A DNA stretch of 64,000 bases from Ancylobacter lacus (GTDB lineage Bacteria > Pseudomonadota > Alphaproteobacteria > Rhizobiales > Xanthobacteraceae), in the NCBI RefSeq assembly GCF_018390635.1, contig NZ_JAHBGE010000045.1, forward strand, positions 1-64,000, in the 5' to 3' direction. The notes below the pieces were generated by a model. The model had not been told where the DNA came from. It did not search any database and saw only the letters and a list, made by a program, of their open reading frames with translations. The first letter of the stretch is position 1, and each line of letters starts with the position of its first letter. Position numbers and translations under genes: made by a program. Of the stretch, positions 35,703 through 45,319 are shown one piece after another.

Positions 35703-37150
35703 GCGCGGTGGCCGACGCGGAGCACGGCGCCGCCCCCGACAGCGTCACCCGGCAGATCGAGACGCGGGTGGCCATCGTCGGCGGCGGCTTCTCCGGGGCT
35801 GCGGTCGCCTGGCACCTGCTGCGCCAGCGGCCCGACCTCGCCCAGATCGTCATCGTCGAGCCGCGCGAGGAACTCGGGCGGGGGCTTGCCTATAGCGCGG
35901 CCGACCCCGCTCACCGCATCAACGTACCGGCGACGCGCATGTCGCTGATTCCCGACACGCCGGACCATTTCAACGACTGGCTGGAGGCCTCCGGCGCGCT
36001 GGAGGCCGATCCCGCCGCCCGCATCGGCGAGCGCAATTTCCCCTCGCGCGCCGTGTTCGGCGCCTATGTCGCGCAGGCGCTGGCGGCGCTGGGGCCGCGC
36101 CTGCGGCATGTTCGGGCCCAGGCCGAGGATATCGTTCGGCAGGACGAGGGTTATGTCGTCACCACCTCCGACGGCACCCGCATCCGCGCCGATATCGTCG
36201 TGCTGGCGGTCGCGCACGCCGCCCCCTCGCCTCCCCGCGCGGTCGACGCGGCGCTGAGCGGCCATCCCCGCTATGTCCGCGACCCCTGGCAGGAGGATGG
36301 CTTCGAGCCCATCCGCCGGGATGACCGGGTGCTCATCATCGGCAGCGGCCTCACCATGGCCGACATCGTCGCCAGCCTCGACGCGCGGGGCCATCGCGGC
36401 CACATCCTCGCCATCTCGCGGCGGGGCCTGCGCTCGCGGGGTCATCCGGCCGCCCAGCATGAACCGTTCGGTGACTTCACCAGCCCGCCCATCGGCACGG
36501 CCGCCGAACTCGTGCGCCGCATCCGCTCCACGGTTGCCGAAGCGGAGCGGGCCGGCAAGAGCTGGCACTGCGTGCTTGATCAGGTTCGCCTCCAGGGCGG
36601 CGCGATCTGGCGTGCCCTTCCCCTTGCCGAGCGCCAGCGCCTGCTGCGGCACCTGCGGCCGTTCTGGGACGTGCACCGCTTCCGCATCGCGCCACAGGTG
36701 GAGGCGGTGCTGGACCGACGCATCGCCGCCGGCACCCTCGCCATCCGCCCCGCCGCGCTCAAGGCCGTCAGCCGTGAGGGCGAGACGATCCGGGTCGACC
36801 TGCGCGAGCGTCGCCGCGGCGGCCGGACGGAGGAGACCTTCGACGCCGTGATCGTCGCTACCGGCCCCGCCCACGGCTCGGTGTTCGCCACCAACCCGGT
36901 GCTGGCGGCGCTGGAGGCCCACGGCCTTGCCCGGCCCGACGCCCTGCGGCTCGGCATCGACGTGACGCCGGACGGCCATGTCATCGGCGCCGACGGCACC
37001 GCGCTCCCCACGCTGCTGGTCGCAGGCCCGCTCGCACGCGGCACCATGGGCGAACTCATGGGCCTGCCGGACGTGACCCACCACGCCATCCGCATCGCCG
37101 TGACCGCGGCACAGGCGCTCGAAGAACACGCCGCGGAACAGGCGGCCTGA
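35699..37150 (+). CDS. FAD-NAD(P)-binding flavoprotein coupled to ssuD
   Basis: 483 residues. The N-terminal FAD Rossmann motif is clear ([18 protein letters not shown]), followed by [14 protein letters not shown], typical of the FAD-NAD(P)-binding family often called NAD_binding_9; a second nucleotide site is in [17 protein letters not shown]. It overlaps ssuD by four bases (ATGA) and ends the plus-strand sulfonate operon. A redox role next to desulfonation is likely (for example an oxygenase or reductase acting on the aldehyde or on a different sulfur compound), but the substrate is not evident. Confidence 0.85.
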   Translation: MSAVADAEHGAAPDSVTRQIETRVAIVGGGFSGAAVAWHLLRQRPDLAQIVIVEPREELGRGLAYSAADPAHRINVPATRMSLIPDTPDHFNDWLEASGALEADPAARIGERNFPSRAVFGAYVAQALAALGPRLRHVRAQAEDIVRQDEGYVVTTSDGTRIRADIVVLAVAHAAPSPPRAVDAALSGHPRYVRDPWQEDGFEPIRRDDRVLIIGSGLTMADIVASLDARGHRGHILAISRRGLRSRGHPAAQHEPFGDFTSPPIGTAAELVRRIRSTVAEAERAGKSWHCVLDQVRLQGGAIWRALPLAERQRLLRHLRPFWDVHRFRIAPQVEAVLDRRIAAGTLAIRPAALKAVSREGETIRVDLRERRRGGRTEETFDAVIVATGPAHGSVFATNPVLAALEAHGLARPDALRLGIDVTPDGHVIGADGTALPTLLVAGPLARGTMGELMGLPDVTHHAIRIAVTAAQALEEHAAEQAA

Positions 37151-37385
37151 ACCGCGCACCCGGCTCGGACCGGGTCCGCTCCCTTCCGGCCGGCGCGCGC
37201 GGGGATGCCGGCTTGCGGATGCCGCGAGGCGCCGCCGGAGCGGGAAAAACGCCCGCGGCATTCGCCCTGCCGCACCGAAAAGGCTAACCGTCCTGCGGTT
37301 GATTGTTGGGCAACGAACCGCCACAGTGAGCGTTATCTGACGATGCGCAACATGGCACATCGCTCTGGTTTGGAAGGTGTCGTCG

Positions 37386-37820
37386 ATGAAAATCTTGTCG
37401 GTACTCAGGGTCGGGCTTCTCGCATTGGCAGCGCTCATCGGCGCCGTATCGATGGCGAGCGCCGCTGACGGCTCAATCACCATCCGCATCGTCAAGGCCG
37501 GCTTCGTGGTCGGCGGATCGGCCGGAGACGGCGTGCTGACGTTTCAGGGCCGCAAATATCCGCTCTCGGTGGGCGGGCTGAGCTATGGCCTGACCTTCGG
37601 CGCGTCGGAAACGCGGCTGCACGGTACGGTCCGCAATATCAAACGCCCCTCCGACATTTCCGGCGTCTATGCACAGGGTGGCGCCGGCGCCGCTCTCGGA
37701 AAGGGCGCCCAGGTCGTCGTCCTGACGAACCAGAACGGCGCCGTTCTGGAGCTGGGCGGCGAGCAGAAGGGCCTCATCGTCAGCCTCGATCTGAGCGGAC
37801 TTGCCTTGTCGCTGAAGTGA
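37386..37820 (+). CDS. Small exported protein of unknown function
   Basis: 144 residues. The ATG at 37386 has GGAAGG about nine bases upstream; a GTG at 37377 is less likely. A Sec-type signal (KILSVLRVGLLALAALIGAV) ends near ASA|AD. The mature part is beta-rich with GVLTFQGRKYPLSVGGLSYG, a pattern I associate with small conserved periplasmic proteins of Proteobacteria; I cannot name the family with confidence. It stands alone between the sulfonate operon and an insertion-sequence remnant. Two strong hairpins follow its stop. Confidence 0.7.
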   Translation: MKILSVLRVGLLALAALIGAVSMASAADGSITIRIVKAGFVVGGSAGDGVLTFQGRKYPLSVGGLSYGLTFGASETRLHGTVRNIKRPSDISGVYAQGGAGAALGKGAQVVVLTNQNGAVLELGGEQKGLIVSLDLSGLALSLK

Positions 37821-38364
37821 GCCGTCCCGTCGAATTCGGGGGCCTTCCCTGAACACGGCACGCGACGTCATCAGCCCGGCGGCATCGCCGGGCGGTCTGC
37901 AGGTCCGGGCACGCGATGCGCCAGATGACCTTACAGACCGGCGCTTGCCGGCGATCCGGCAAGCCTTCGCTTCCCGCCGATCACGCGGGCGCATCGCCGG
38001 AAGCCTTCTTCCGCACGCATGGCGATGCCGTCCCGCGCCTTGCGGGGGAGGAGACGAGCGCAAGGAGCCACGGCCGACCGCGGTAGCGTCGACGGGACGG
38101 CGACGGTGCCCCTTCAAAGGCGCCATCGCCTCGGGACCCGATGGCGCAGAGTGATGCCGGAGAGCGGATCAACGGCCAGGAGGCAATTCGCGACCGCCGG
38201 CAGGCCGATGGTGACCTCGCCGCACCCCCTCGCGACCTCCGCCTGGTGCGCCGACACACCAGTTCGCGCGAAGCAAACCGCGCCACCGGTTCGGGCGGCG
38301 GTCTGCCCGGAACGCCGGAAGCCGTCTCAGGCCGAAAAAATCGGCGGCGCGAGCTGCCCGGTTG
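37821..38364. other. Gene-free stretch with two strong hairpins
   Basis: 544 bases with no protein I can support. It contains two near-perfect stem-loops: GCCCGGCG-GCAT-CGCCGGGC at 37874-37893 and GCTTGCCGG-CGAT-CCGGCAAGC at 37943-37964. Neither is followed by a T-run; they may end transcription of the small exported gene or be REP-like elements. The rest is unremarkable up to the IS3-type left end. Confidence 0.55.
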
Positions 38365-38423
38365 GGACTGAAGTGAGCCGGCCCGGCTTTGCCGGAGGCC
38401 CCAACTCCTGAGAGGATGGGGCT

Positions 38424-38751
38424 ATGACGAGCAAGAGGACGAACAAGTTCTCGCCTGAGGTGGGCCCGGGCGGTGCGGATGGTGCTGGATCACGAGGCTG
38501 AACACCCTTCGCGCTGGCAGGCGATGGTGTCGATTGCGGCGAAGATCGGCGGCGCGGCGCGCTCACTGGATGAGTGGCTGAAGAAGGCGGAGGTCGATGC
38601 CGGCAAGCGGGCCGGCGTGACGACGGATATGTCTGCGAAGCTGAATGCCCTTGAGCGGGAGAACCGCGAGCTGCGGCAGACGAACGAGATCCTGCGCAAG
38701 GCATCGGCTTATTTCGCCCTGGCGGAGCTCGACCGCCGCTCGAAGCCATGA
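38424..38751 (+). pseudogene. IS3-family transposase orfA, frameshifted
   Basis: The ATG at 38424 begins MTSKRTNKFSPEV, the usual start for this IS3 subgroup. After Pro-Glu-Val the frame is lost: the sequence GAGGTGGGCCCGGGC appears to lack two bases relative to the expected V-R-A-R-A-V-R-M reading, and the correct frame resumes from about 38463 (MVLDHEAEHPSRWQ, then the leucine-zipper LNALERENRELRQTNEIL). The helix-turn-helix protein that binds the IS ends is therefore not made intact unless a second shift corrects it. Confidence 0.75.
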
Positions 38752-39501
38752 TCGCGTTCATCGATCATCATCGCGGTGCGTATGGGGTCGAGCCGATCTG
38801 CAAGGTAGTGCCGATCGCCCCATCGATCTATCATGCCCATGTCGCCCGGAGGCATGTCGCCCGGAGGCTTGATCCGTCGACGTGCTCGGCACGGGCACTA
38901 CGGGACGAGGTTCTGCGCCCCGAGATCGAGCGCGTGTTCGCCGAGAACTTCGATGTGAACCGGGTGTTCCATACGCCGGCGCCGAACCAGCTTTGGCTGT
39001 CCGATTTCACCTATGTCAGCACCTGGTCGGGCTTCGTCTACGTCGCCTTTGTGATCGACGCCTATGCCCGCCGCATCGTCGGCTGGCGGGTGAGCCGGAC
39101 CGCGCATGCCAGCTTCGTGCTGGATGCGCTGGAGCAGGCCCGTCACGAGCGACGGCCCGCCCATCGCGGCGCCCTGGTGCACCATAGCGACCGCGGTTCG
39201 CAATATGTGAGCATTCGCTAACACCGGACGGCTGGCTGAGGCCGGCATCGAGCCCTCCGTCGGCAGCGTCGGTGCCAGCTGTGACAACGCCCTCGCCGAG
39301 ACGATCAATGGCCTCTACAAGGCCCAGGTCATTCATCGGCGGGGTCCCTGGCGCTCCTTCGAGGCCGTTGCGTTCGCCACGCTGGCCTGGGTTGACTGGT
39401 TCAACCATCGCCGGCGGCTGGCGCCTATCGGCAACATCCCGCCGGCCGAAGCCGAGGAACGCTACTACGTCATGCTCGGTGAGCAGAAAATCGCGACATG
39501 A
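38748..39501 (+). pseudogene. IS3-family transposase orfB, internally deleted and frameshifted
   Basis: It starts MIAFIDHHRGAYGVEPICK overlapping orfA. From my knowledge of close relatives, a segment of about 50-60 residues between FAENFDV and NRVFHTPAPNQLW is missing, in frame. The rve/DDE core follows (SDFTYVSTW, then HHSDRGSQYVSIR), but one extra A in CGCTAACACC ends the frame at 39221. After removing it the sequence continues YTGRLAEAGIEPSVGSV to the catalytic E in NALAETING and ends at 39501. The deletion plus the frameshift make this a clear pseudogene. Confidence 0.8.
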
Positions 39502-39714
39502 CTTAAACCAAATGGCCTCCGGTGAAGCCGGGGCGGTTCAGTCCGCTATTCGGGACTTCAATCGAGAAGCAGACGTATCGCCCCGATGAAATGCCGAGGG
39601 CGAAACTGACCAATAGCCTACCTTCGAAACTTCCGCTTCGAAGTCCGTGTCAAATTGCTGGGTGCGCGACTGCTCGCCGAGGGTGCGATCCAACTCCGTT
39701 CGCAGGCCTCGGAA

Positions 39715-40278
39715 TTACACGTCTGACCCGTTCGTGATCCCCGCATCGATCCAGGCGCGTGTCTGCTCCAGGATCTCGTCCGAAAGAGCGGGGTCATCAA
39801 TGGCGCGGGCGAGGATGACGGCGCCCACCATCGCCGCCCAGCTTCCGATCGCGGTGCGGCGCCGGTCTTCCGGAGGCGCCTCCGGGAGCGCGGTCTCGAT
39901 ACGGGCGATCTGCGAGCGAAGCCCTTCCGTCATCGCCGCGCGCGCCGCCGGGGTCTGGTGGCGTATGGCGGCGGCGAGGCCCGCCGTGGGGCAACCCGCG
40001 GCCGGATTATCGCGATGGCGCGGCGATAGATAGGCACTCAGATAATGGCTGAAATCGCCATTTCCGCCTGAGTCCGCCGCGAGGACATGGGCCAATGTCT
40101 GCGCGACCAGATCATCCTTTGAACTGAAATGCCCATAGAAGCCGCCATGGGTGAGCCCGGCGGCCTTCATCACCTCGGCCACGCTGACCGCGTCGAACCC
40201 CCGGTCGCGAAACAGCACGCTGGCGGCGTCGAGGATGCGGCGGCGGTTCTCCGCCATCTGCTCGCGGCTGACCTTCAT
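39715..40278 (-). CDS. TetR family transcriptional regulator
   Basis: 187 residues. Helix-turn-helix: RRRILDAASVLFRDRGFDAV, then VAEVMKAAGLTHGGFYGHF, the GGFYGHF ending being typical of TetR regulators that control small oxidoreductases. The ATG at 40278 is chosen because GGAGGAATCTGAA precedes it. It is divergent from the SDR gene at 40388, and a 16-base inverted repeat (40311-40356) lies between them, so it very likely represses that SDR and probably the quinone oxidoreductase and SDR genes that follow. The preceding 39545-39714 stretch shows no gene. Confidence 0.88.
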   Translation of the reverse strand: MKVSREQMAENRRRILDAASVLFRDRGFDAVSVAEVMKAAGLTHGGFYGHFSSKDDLVAQTLAHVLAADSGGNGDFSHYLSAYLSPRHRDNPAAGCPTAGLAAAIRHQTPAARAAMTEGLRSQIARIETALPEAPPEDRRRTAIGSWAAMVGAVILARAIDDPALSDEILEQTRAWIDAGITNGSDV

Positions 40279-40310
40279 TTCAGATTCCTCCGCCCCCGTC
40301 ATTGACAGTT

Positions 40311-40356
40311 ACATGACGATCATCATATTTAAACGCAAACATGATGATTATCATGT
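40311..40356. promoter_or_regulatory. Operator palindrome between tetR and the SDR operon
   Basis: Two 16-base arms, ACATGACGATCATCAT (40311-40326) and ATGATGATTATCATGT (40341-40356), are reverse complements except at two positions and are separated by an AT-rich 14-base spacer. The region is strikingly AT-rich for this window and overlaps where both promoters must lie. It is the likely binding site of the TetR regulator at 39715-40278. Confidence 0.75.
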
Positions 40357-40387
40357 ATATGACCACGAATTGAAGAGAGAGCAACCC

Positions 40388-41176
40388 ATGGCCGCACACC
40401 CCTCCGTTCTCATAACCGGCGCTTCGACCGGCATCGGCGCAGCTTATGCCGAGCGTTTCGCCCGCCGTGGGCATGATCTGGTGCTGGTTGCCCGCAACAC
40501 GGCGCGCATGGAGGCGCTGGCGGCTCGCCTGCGTGAAGAGACCGGCGTGGCGATCGAGATCGTCACGGCCGATCTGACCCAGCCCGCCGACCTCGCGGCC
40601 GTCGAGGCCCGCCTGCGCGACGACGTGCGTATCGGCATCCTCATCAACAATGCCGGAACGGCCATTGGCGGCAGCTTCATCGAGCAGAGCACCGAGGACG
40701 TCGCGCGTCTGCTCGCCCTCAACACCACCGCCGTCCTGCGGCTGGCCAGCGCCATCGCGCCGCGTCTGGCACAGGCCGGCGATGGTGCGATCGTGAATAT
40801 CGGCTCGGTGGTCGGTCTGGCGCCGGAATTCGGCATGACCGTCTATGGGGCGACGAAAGCCTTCGTGCTGTTCCTGTCGCAGGGGCTCAGCCTCGAGCTC
40901 GGCCCGAAGGGCGTCTATGTTCAGGCCGTGCTCCCCGCCGCCACGCGTACCGAAATCTGGGGTCACGTCGGCGCGGACGTCGACGCCATGGCCGGGGTGA
41001 TGGACGTCAATGAGCTGGTCGACGCGGCGCTGGTCGGGTTCGACCGCCGCGAGGCCGTCACGATCCCGCCGCTGCCCGATGTGGAGCAGTGGAACGCCTT
41101 CCAGGCCGCGCGTCAGGCCATGCTGCCGAACACCCGCCAGGAACACGCCGCCGCGCGCTACCGGACGGCCGACTGA
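40388..41176 (+). CDS. SDR family NAD(P)-dependent oxidoreductase
   Basis: 262 residues; the ATG at 40388 follows an AGAGAGAG ribosome-binding stretch. NAD(P) motif GASTGIG near residue 12, NNAG (INNAGTAIGG), catalytic Ser in NIGSVVGLAP and YGATK. It belongs to the short-chain dehydrogenases; the substrate is unknown. It is first in a plus-strand group with a quinone-oxidoreductase-like gene (41269) and another SDR (42385), under the likely control of the divergent TetR regulator. Confidence 0.9.
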   Translation: MAAHPSVLITGASTGIGAAYAERFARRGHDLVLVARNTARMEALAARLREETGVAIEIVTADLTQPADLAAVEARLRDDVRIGILINNAGTAIGGSFIEQSTEDVARLLALNTTAVLRLASAIAPRLAQAGDGAIVNIGSVVGLAPEFGMTVYGATKAFVLFLSQGLSLELGPKGVYVQAVLPAATRTEIWGHVGADVDAMAGVMDVNELVDAALVGFDRREAVTIPPLPDVEQWNAFQAARQAMLPNTRQEHAAARYRTAD

Positions 41177-41268
41177 GCCTTTGCCCGCCACGGCCCGGCG
41201 CGCCGGCGCCAGTCCCGTCCTTCCGACCAGCGGCGGGCAATCCGCAGGAAACCAGAGAGCGCACCATC

Positions 41269-42270
41269 ATGAAGGCCTTCATCCTCGACAGGTACAAGAA
41301 GAGCGGCGTCCTGCGCTTTGGCGAAAGGCCGGAGCCCTCATTGGGTGATGAGGATGTCCTGGTCGAGATTCACGCCGCCGGGCTGAACCCTCTGGATTCC
41401 AAGATCCGGGATGGCGCCTTCAAGCCCCTTCTTCCGTATCGCCCGCCTTTCGTGCTGGGACACGACATGGCGGGACGGGTCGCGCGGGTTGGCGCGAAGG
41501 TCCGTCGCTTCAAGGCGGGGGACGAGGTCTATGCCCGCCCGCGCGATGGCCGGGTCGGAACCTTCGCGGAGCGGATTTCCATCCATGAGGATGATCTCGC
41601 GCTGAAGCCTAAGAACCTGACCATGGAGGAGGCGGCGTCCATCCCCCTGGTCGGGCTGACGGCCTGGCAGGCCCTGGTCGACCGCGCCGATTTGCGCAAG
41701 GGACAGAAGATCCTCATCCACGCGGGTTCGGGCGGCGTTGGGACATTCGCCATTCAACTGGCCAAGCATCTCGGCGCGACGGTCGCGACGACCACCAGCA
41801 CCGCCAATATGGATCTGGTCCGAAGCCTCGGCGCCGACGTTGTGATCGACTACAAGACGCAGGACTTCGAGAAAGTCCTGTCAGGTTACGATGTCGTCCT
41901 GAACAGCCTCGGCGGCGACACGCTTCAGAAGTCCCTGAGCGTGCTGAAGCCCGGCGGAAAGCTGATGTCCATCTCCGGCCCGCCGGACCCCGATTTCGCC
42001 CGGCAGAAGGGGCTGAACTGGGGCCTGCGGCAGCTCATGCGGCTTCTGAGCTTCGGCATTCGCCGGAAGGCGAAAGGCCGGGGGCTCGCCTATTCCTTCC
42101 TGTTCATGCAGGCGAATGGCCGGCAGTTGAGCCAGATCACGGCGCTGATCGAGGGCGGGGCCATTCGCCCGATCATGGACCGGGTCTTCCCGTTCGCCGC
42201 GACCAACGAGGCCTTGGGCTATCTCGATACCGGACGGTCCAAAGGCAAGGTCGTCCTCAGGCTGAAGTGA
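41269..42270 (+). CDS. Zinc-independent MDR family (quinone oxidoreductase-like) NADP-dependent oxidoreductase
   Basis: 333 residues. N-terminal GroES-like domain (KAFILDRYKKSGVLRFGERP, GLNPLDSKIRDG, VLGHDMAGRV) and a Rossmann domain with HAGSGGVGTFAIQLAKHLGA. The structural and catalytic zinc ligands of alcohol dehydrogenases are absent, as in quinone/enone reductases. It probably reduces quinones or alpha,beta-unsaturated carbonyls, detoxifying electrophiles, which would fit a TetR-controlled group of small oxidoreductases. It begins 92 bases after the first SDR. Confidence 0.88.
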   Translation: MKAFILDRYKKSGVLRFGERPEPSLGDEDVLVEIHAAGLNPLDSKIRDGAFKPLLPYRPPFVLGHDMAGRVARVGAKVRRFKAGDEVYARPRDGRVGTFAERISIHEDDLALKPKNLTMEEAASIPLVGLTAWQALVDRADLRKGQKILIHAGSGGVGTFAIQLAKHLGATVATTTSTANMDLVRSLGADVVIDYKTQDFEKVLSGYDVVLNSLGGDTLQKSLSVLKPGGKLMSISGPPDPDFARQKGLNWGLRQLMRLLSFGIRRKAKGRGLAYSFLFMQANGRQLSQITALIEGGAIRPIMDRVFPFAATNEALGYLDTGRSKGKVVLRLK

Positions 42271-42384
42271 CGGCGGCGTCGCCTCACCCTGACGCATGGC
42301 CGGCCCTGCGGCGCCGGCCGGCGGTGACTCTTTGGGTCGCGATAGCGGACCCGTTCCCTCGTCCCGCAAACCGGAACAGCAGCC

Positions 42385-43200
42385 ATGTCCTCACACTCTC
42401 CGAAAACCGCTCTTGTGACGGGGGCGTCGTCCGGCATCGGCCGGGCGAGCGCCGAAACCCTGGCGCGGGCCGGCTTCACCGTCTTCGGCACCAGCCGCAA
42501 ACCGGGTGGAACCGCCCCGAGCGGGGTCACGATGCTGGCCTGCGACGTGACGGATGACACCTCCGTCGCCGCCCTCGTGTCGCAGGTGCTCGCCCGCACC
42601 GGGCGCATCGACGTTCTCGTCAACAATGCCGGCGTCGGCATGTTCGGAGGCGCCGAGGAATCCTCAGTTGCGCAGGTTCAGCGCCTTTACGACGTCAATC
42701 TGTTCGGCGTTGTCCGGGTCATCAACGCGGTGCTACCGTCGATGCGGGAACGCGCGCAGGGCCGCATCATCAATCTCAGCAGCGCGCTCGGGTTCATCCC
42801 CGCGCCGTATTCGGCCCATTATGCCGGAACCAAGTTCGCTGTTGAGGGCTATTCCGAGTCGCTCGATCACGAAGTCCGTGCCTTCAATGTCCGCGTCGCC
42901 CTGATCGAGCCCGGAACGGTGACCGGCAATTTCGACCAGAGCGCGCTGGAGCCGGATGCCAAGAGGCCGGAGTATGATGGCGGCCGCGCCTGGGTGCAGG
43001 ACTTCATCCGGAAGTCGCTGCCGAAGGCGGTCACGCCCGAAGAGGTGGCGGAAGCGGTGCTTCGGGCTGCCACGGCGTCGCGCCACAGGCTGCGCTATCC
43101 CGTTGGCAAGGTGGCGAAGCAGGTGAGCCTGCTGCGTCGCCTCATGCCCGCGCAGCTGTTCGACAAGGCGCTGCGCCAGCAATTCGGCCTGCCAAGTTGA
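42385..43200 (+). CDS. SDR family oxidoreductase
   Basis: 271 residues: GASSGIGRASAETLARAGF Rossmann start, VNNAGVGMFGGAEE, catalytic INLSSALGFIPAPYSAHYAGTK with Tyr-x-x-x-Lys. The C-terminal extension (KVAKQVSLLRRLMPAQLFD) is typical of SDRs annotated as 3-oxoacyl-ACP-reductase-like or oxidoreductases of unknown substrate. It is the third gene of the TetR-linked group. Confidence 0.88.
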   Translation: MSSHSPKTALVTGASSGIGRASAETLARAGFTVFGTSRKPGGTAPSGVTMLACDVTDDTSVAALVSQVLARTGRIDVLVNNAGVGMFGGAEESSVAQVQRLYDVNLFGVVRVINAVLPSMRERAQGRIINLSSALGFIPAPYSAHYAGTKFAVEGYSESLDHEVRAFNVRVALIEPGTVTGNFDQSALEPDAKRPEYDGGRAWVQDFIRKSLPKAVTPEEVAEAVLRAATASRHRLRYPVGKVAKQVSLLRRLMPAQLFDKALRQQFGLPS

Positions 43201-43582
43201 GGCAGCTGAAGCTTCGCGCCTGCTTTGTGCTGGTCATATTGTGAAAGACCAAGACCGGGCGCGGAGACTCGCTAATGTCCGCTTTTGGGCTGCGGCCGTT
43301 GCTGGATCAATGACCGACATCGGGGCGCAAAGTCGCCGTTCGCACGGGCGTGCAGAGATGGCCGTTTCGGGTCAAGGGAGTACTGCGTATCGCTGGTCAT
43401 AGATCGGCTGTTGGGCATCGGTCGCCGTCGCGCCAGTGTTAGGAATGACCGGACGCTCACATTCACCCACTCGATACCCTGCCTATCGATTTGCGCCGGG
43501 CCGCTTGCCCGACAACCTCTACACCTACGCCGAAACGCGGCCGCCCCGCCGCAGGACGCGGCCGTACCCAGATCCCACCTCG
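43201..43582. other. Gene-free stretch before the recombinase region
   Basis: 382 bases. No gene is convincing. The frame of the small broken ORF that follows is open from 43436, reading YPAYRFAPGRLPDNLYTYAE, so it may begin in this stretch. The rest shows neither a repeat nor a clear hairpin. Confidence 0.45.
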
Positions 43583-43693
43583 ATGACCGTCATCGACGAT
43601 TGGCCGGAATACATTCCGGTGACAGAGGTGTAGATTGCTGTCTTCAAGGCGTGGTTCGGGGATGTTCTGGAGGAGCTGATCCAAGAGGAATGA
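43583..43693 (+). pseudogene. Small ORF with in-frame amber codon upstream of the serine recombinase
   Basis: From the ATG at 43583 the frame reads MTVIDDWPEYIPVTEV, meets TAG (43631-43633), then continues open as IAVFKAWFGDVLEELIQEE to TGA at 43693. The joined sequence is acidic and regular, like one small protein in which a sense codon became TAG. Small acidic ORFs of this kind commonly precede large serine recombinases. It may be a plain pseudogene; recoding is possible but there is no positive evidence for it. Confidence 0.55.
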
Positions 43694-43717
43694 CGGCCTG
43701 ACACGAAAGGCTCCGCC

Positions 43718-45317
43718 ATGACCGCTCCGCGGCGTGCCGCTTTGTACCTGCGCGTCTCCACAGCCCGGCAAGCCGAGCATGATGTGTCGATCCCCGACCA
43801 GCGCCGGCAGGGCGAGGCCTATTGCCAGGCGCGCGGGTATCAGCTCGTCGAGACTTATGTCGAGCCGGGTGCCTCGGCCACAAATGACCGCCGGCCCAAA
43901 TTCCAGCGGATGATCGAGGCGGGCACGCTGAGGCCGGCGCCATTCGATGTCGTGGTGGTGCACAGCTTCTCGCGCTTCTTCCGCGATCACTTCGAGCTGG
44001 CATTCTATGTCAGGAAGCTTGCCCGCAATGGCGTGCGACTGGTGTCGATCAGCCAGGAGATGGGCGATGACCCGATGCACGTCATGATGCGGCAGATCAT
44101 GGCGCTGTTCGACGAGTACCAGTCGAAGGAGAACGCCAAGCACGTCCTGCGGGCGCAGAAGGAGAATGCCCGGCAGGGCTTCTGGAATGGTGCTCGCCCG
44201 CCGATCGGCTATCGCGTCGTCGAGGCCGAGCAGCGCGGCGCCAAGGTGAAGAAGAAGCTGGAGATCGATCCGCTCCACGCCGACACGGTGCGGCTGATCT
44301 TCGATCTCGCGCTGAATGGCGATGGCCGTTCCGGCCCGATGGGCGTGAAGGCCATCGTCAGCCATCTCAACCGCAACCGGATCTACACCCGCGAGGGCGG
44401 GGCGCTGGGGCATCGGTCCGCTTCACAGGGTGCTGACCCGCCGCACCTATGTCGGCGAGCACCAGTTCAACAGCCGCTCCAAGAGCAAGCAGAAGAAGCC
44501 CGAGAGCGAGGTGGTCGTGGTCGCTGTGCCGGCGCTGATCGACACCAAGGTCTTCGACGCCGTGCAGGGGCAGCTTCAGGCGCGCAACCCCAAGATCGTC
44601 CCCCCGCGCGTGGTGAGCGGCCCGACGCTGCTGACTGGTATCTGCTATTACGCGCAGTGCGGCAGGGCCATGACCATCCGTACCGGTAAGAGCGGGCGCT
44701 ACCGCTACTATGCCTGCTCGATCAAGGCACGGCAGGGCGAAACCGGCTGTGCCGGCCGCGCCATCCCGATGGAAACGCTCGACACGCTGGTGGCGAGCCA
44801 CATTGAGCAGCGCTTACTCCAGCCGGAGCGGCTGCAGGAGATCCTCGCTTCTATGCTCAGTCACCGCCAGGAGCGGCTTGAGCGTCGCCGCGAGCACATC
44901 GCCGAGCTCACTAAGCGCGCCACTGAGGCTGACCAGCGGCTGCGCCGGCTCTATGACGCCATCGAATCAGGCGTCGCCGACATCACCGATCCGTCGCTGA
45001 AAGAGCGTATCGACGGGCTGAAGGCGATCCGCGACCAGGCGCAGGCCGATATTGCCCGCGCTCAAACTTCTCTCGCCACCTCCGGCGAGGACGCTGTCAC
45101 GCCGGCCATGGTGGCGCGTTTTGCCGACATCGCCCGCAAGCGCATGCGCATCGAAGGCGGCGGCTACCGGCGCGTTCATTTGCGCGCCCCGGATCAGCGG
45201 GTCGAGGTCGGAGCCAAGGAAGTCCGCATCATCGGATCGAAAGGAGACCTGCTCCGAACGCTGGCTGCCCTCTCAGGAGGGAAAACGGCTACCCTCGGCG
45301 TGCCCGGTTGCGGCTGA
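43718..45317 (+). pseudogene. Large serine recombinase, frameshifted
   Basis: A site-specific recombinase of the resolvase/large serine class. The N-terminal catalytic domain is intact (AALYLRVSTARQ with the nucleophilic Ser14; VVHSFSRFFRDHFEL), followed by the recombinase domain (GFWNGARPPIGYRVVE) up to IYTREGG. Around 44395-44405 the run GGCGGGGCGC shifts the frame by one base; the continuation in the new frame is RWGIGPLHRVLTRRTYVG, then a zinc-ribbon with CYYAQCGRAM and YYACSIKARQ, and a coiled-coil tail. Two fragments cannot make an active recombinase unless the shift is programmed. The C-terminus ends three bases from the tRNA-Ser CCA end, marking the edge of an integrated element. Confidence 0.8.
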
Positions 45318-45319
45318 AA

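Larger units (their letters stand above)
38365..39544 (+). mobile_element. Decayed IS3-family insertion sequence
   Basis: Terminal inverted repeats are recognisable: GGACTGAAGTGAGCC at the left (from 38365) and, reading inward on the other strand from 39544, GGACTGAACCGCC. Both ends also share an inner CCGGAGGCC block. Inside are an IS3-type orfA and orfB in the usual overlapping arrangement (ATGA). Both genes are broken (see their entries), so the element cannot transpose by itself. No target-site duplication is convincing in the flanks, which suggests age or later rearrangement. The exact ends are uncertain by a few bases. Confidence 0.8.

Noticed and set aside
37874-37964. CRISPR-like or REP repeat pair
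   Set aside because: The two hairpins differ in sequence and no further copies were noticed; kept only as hairpins in the gene-free stretch.
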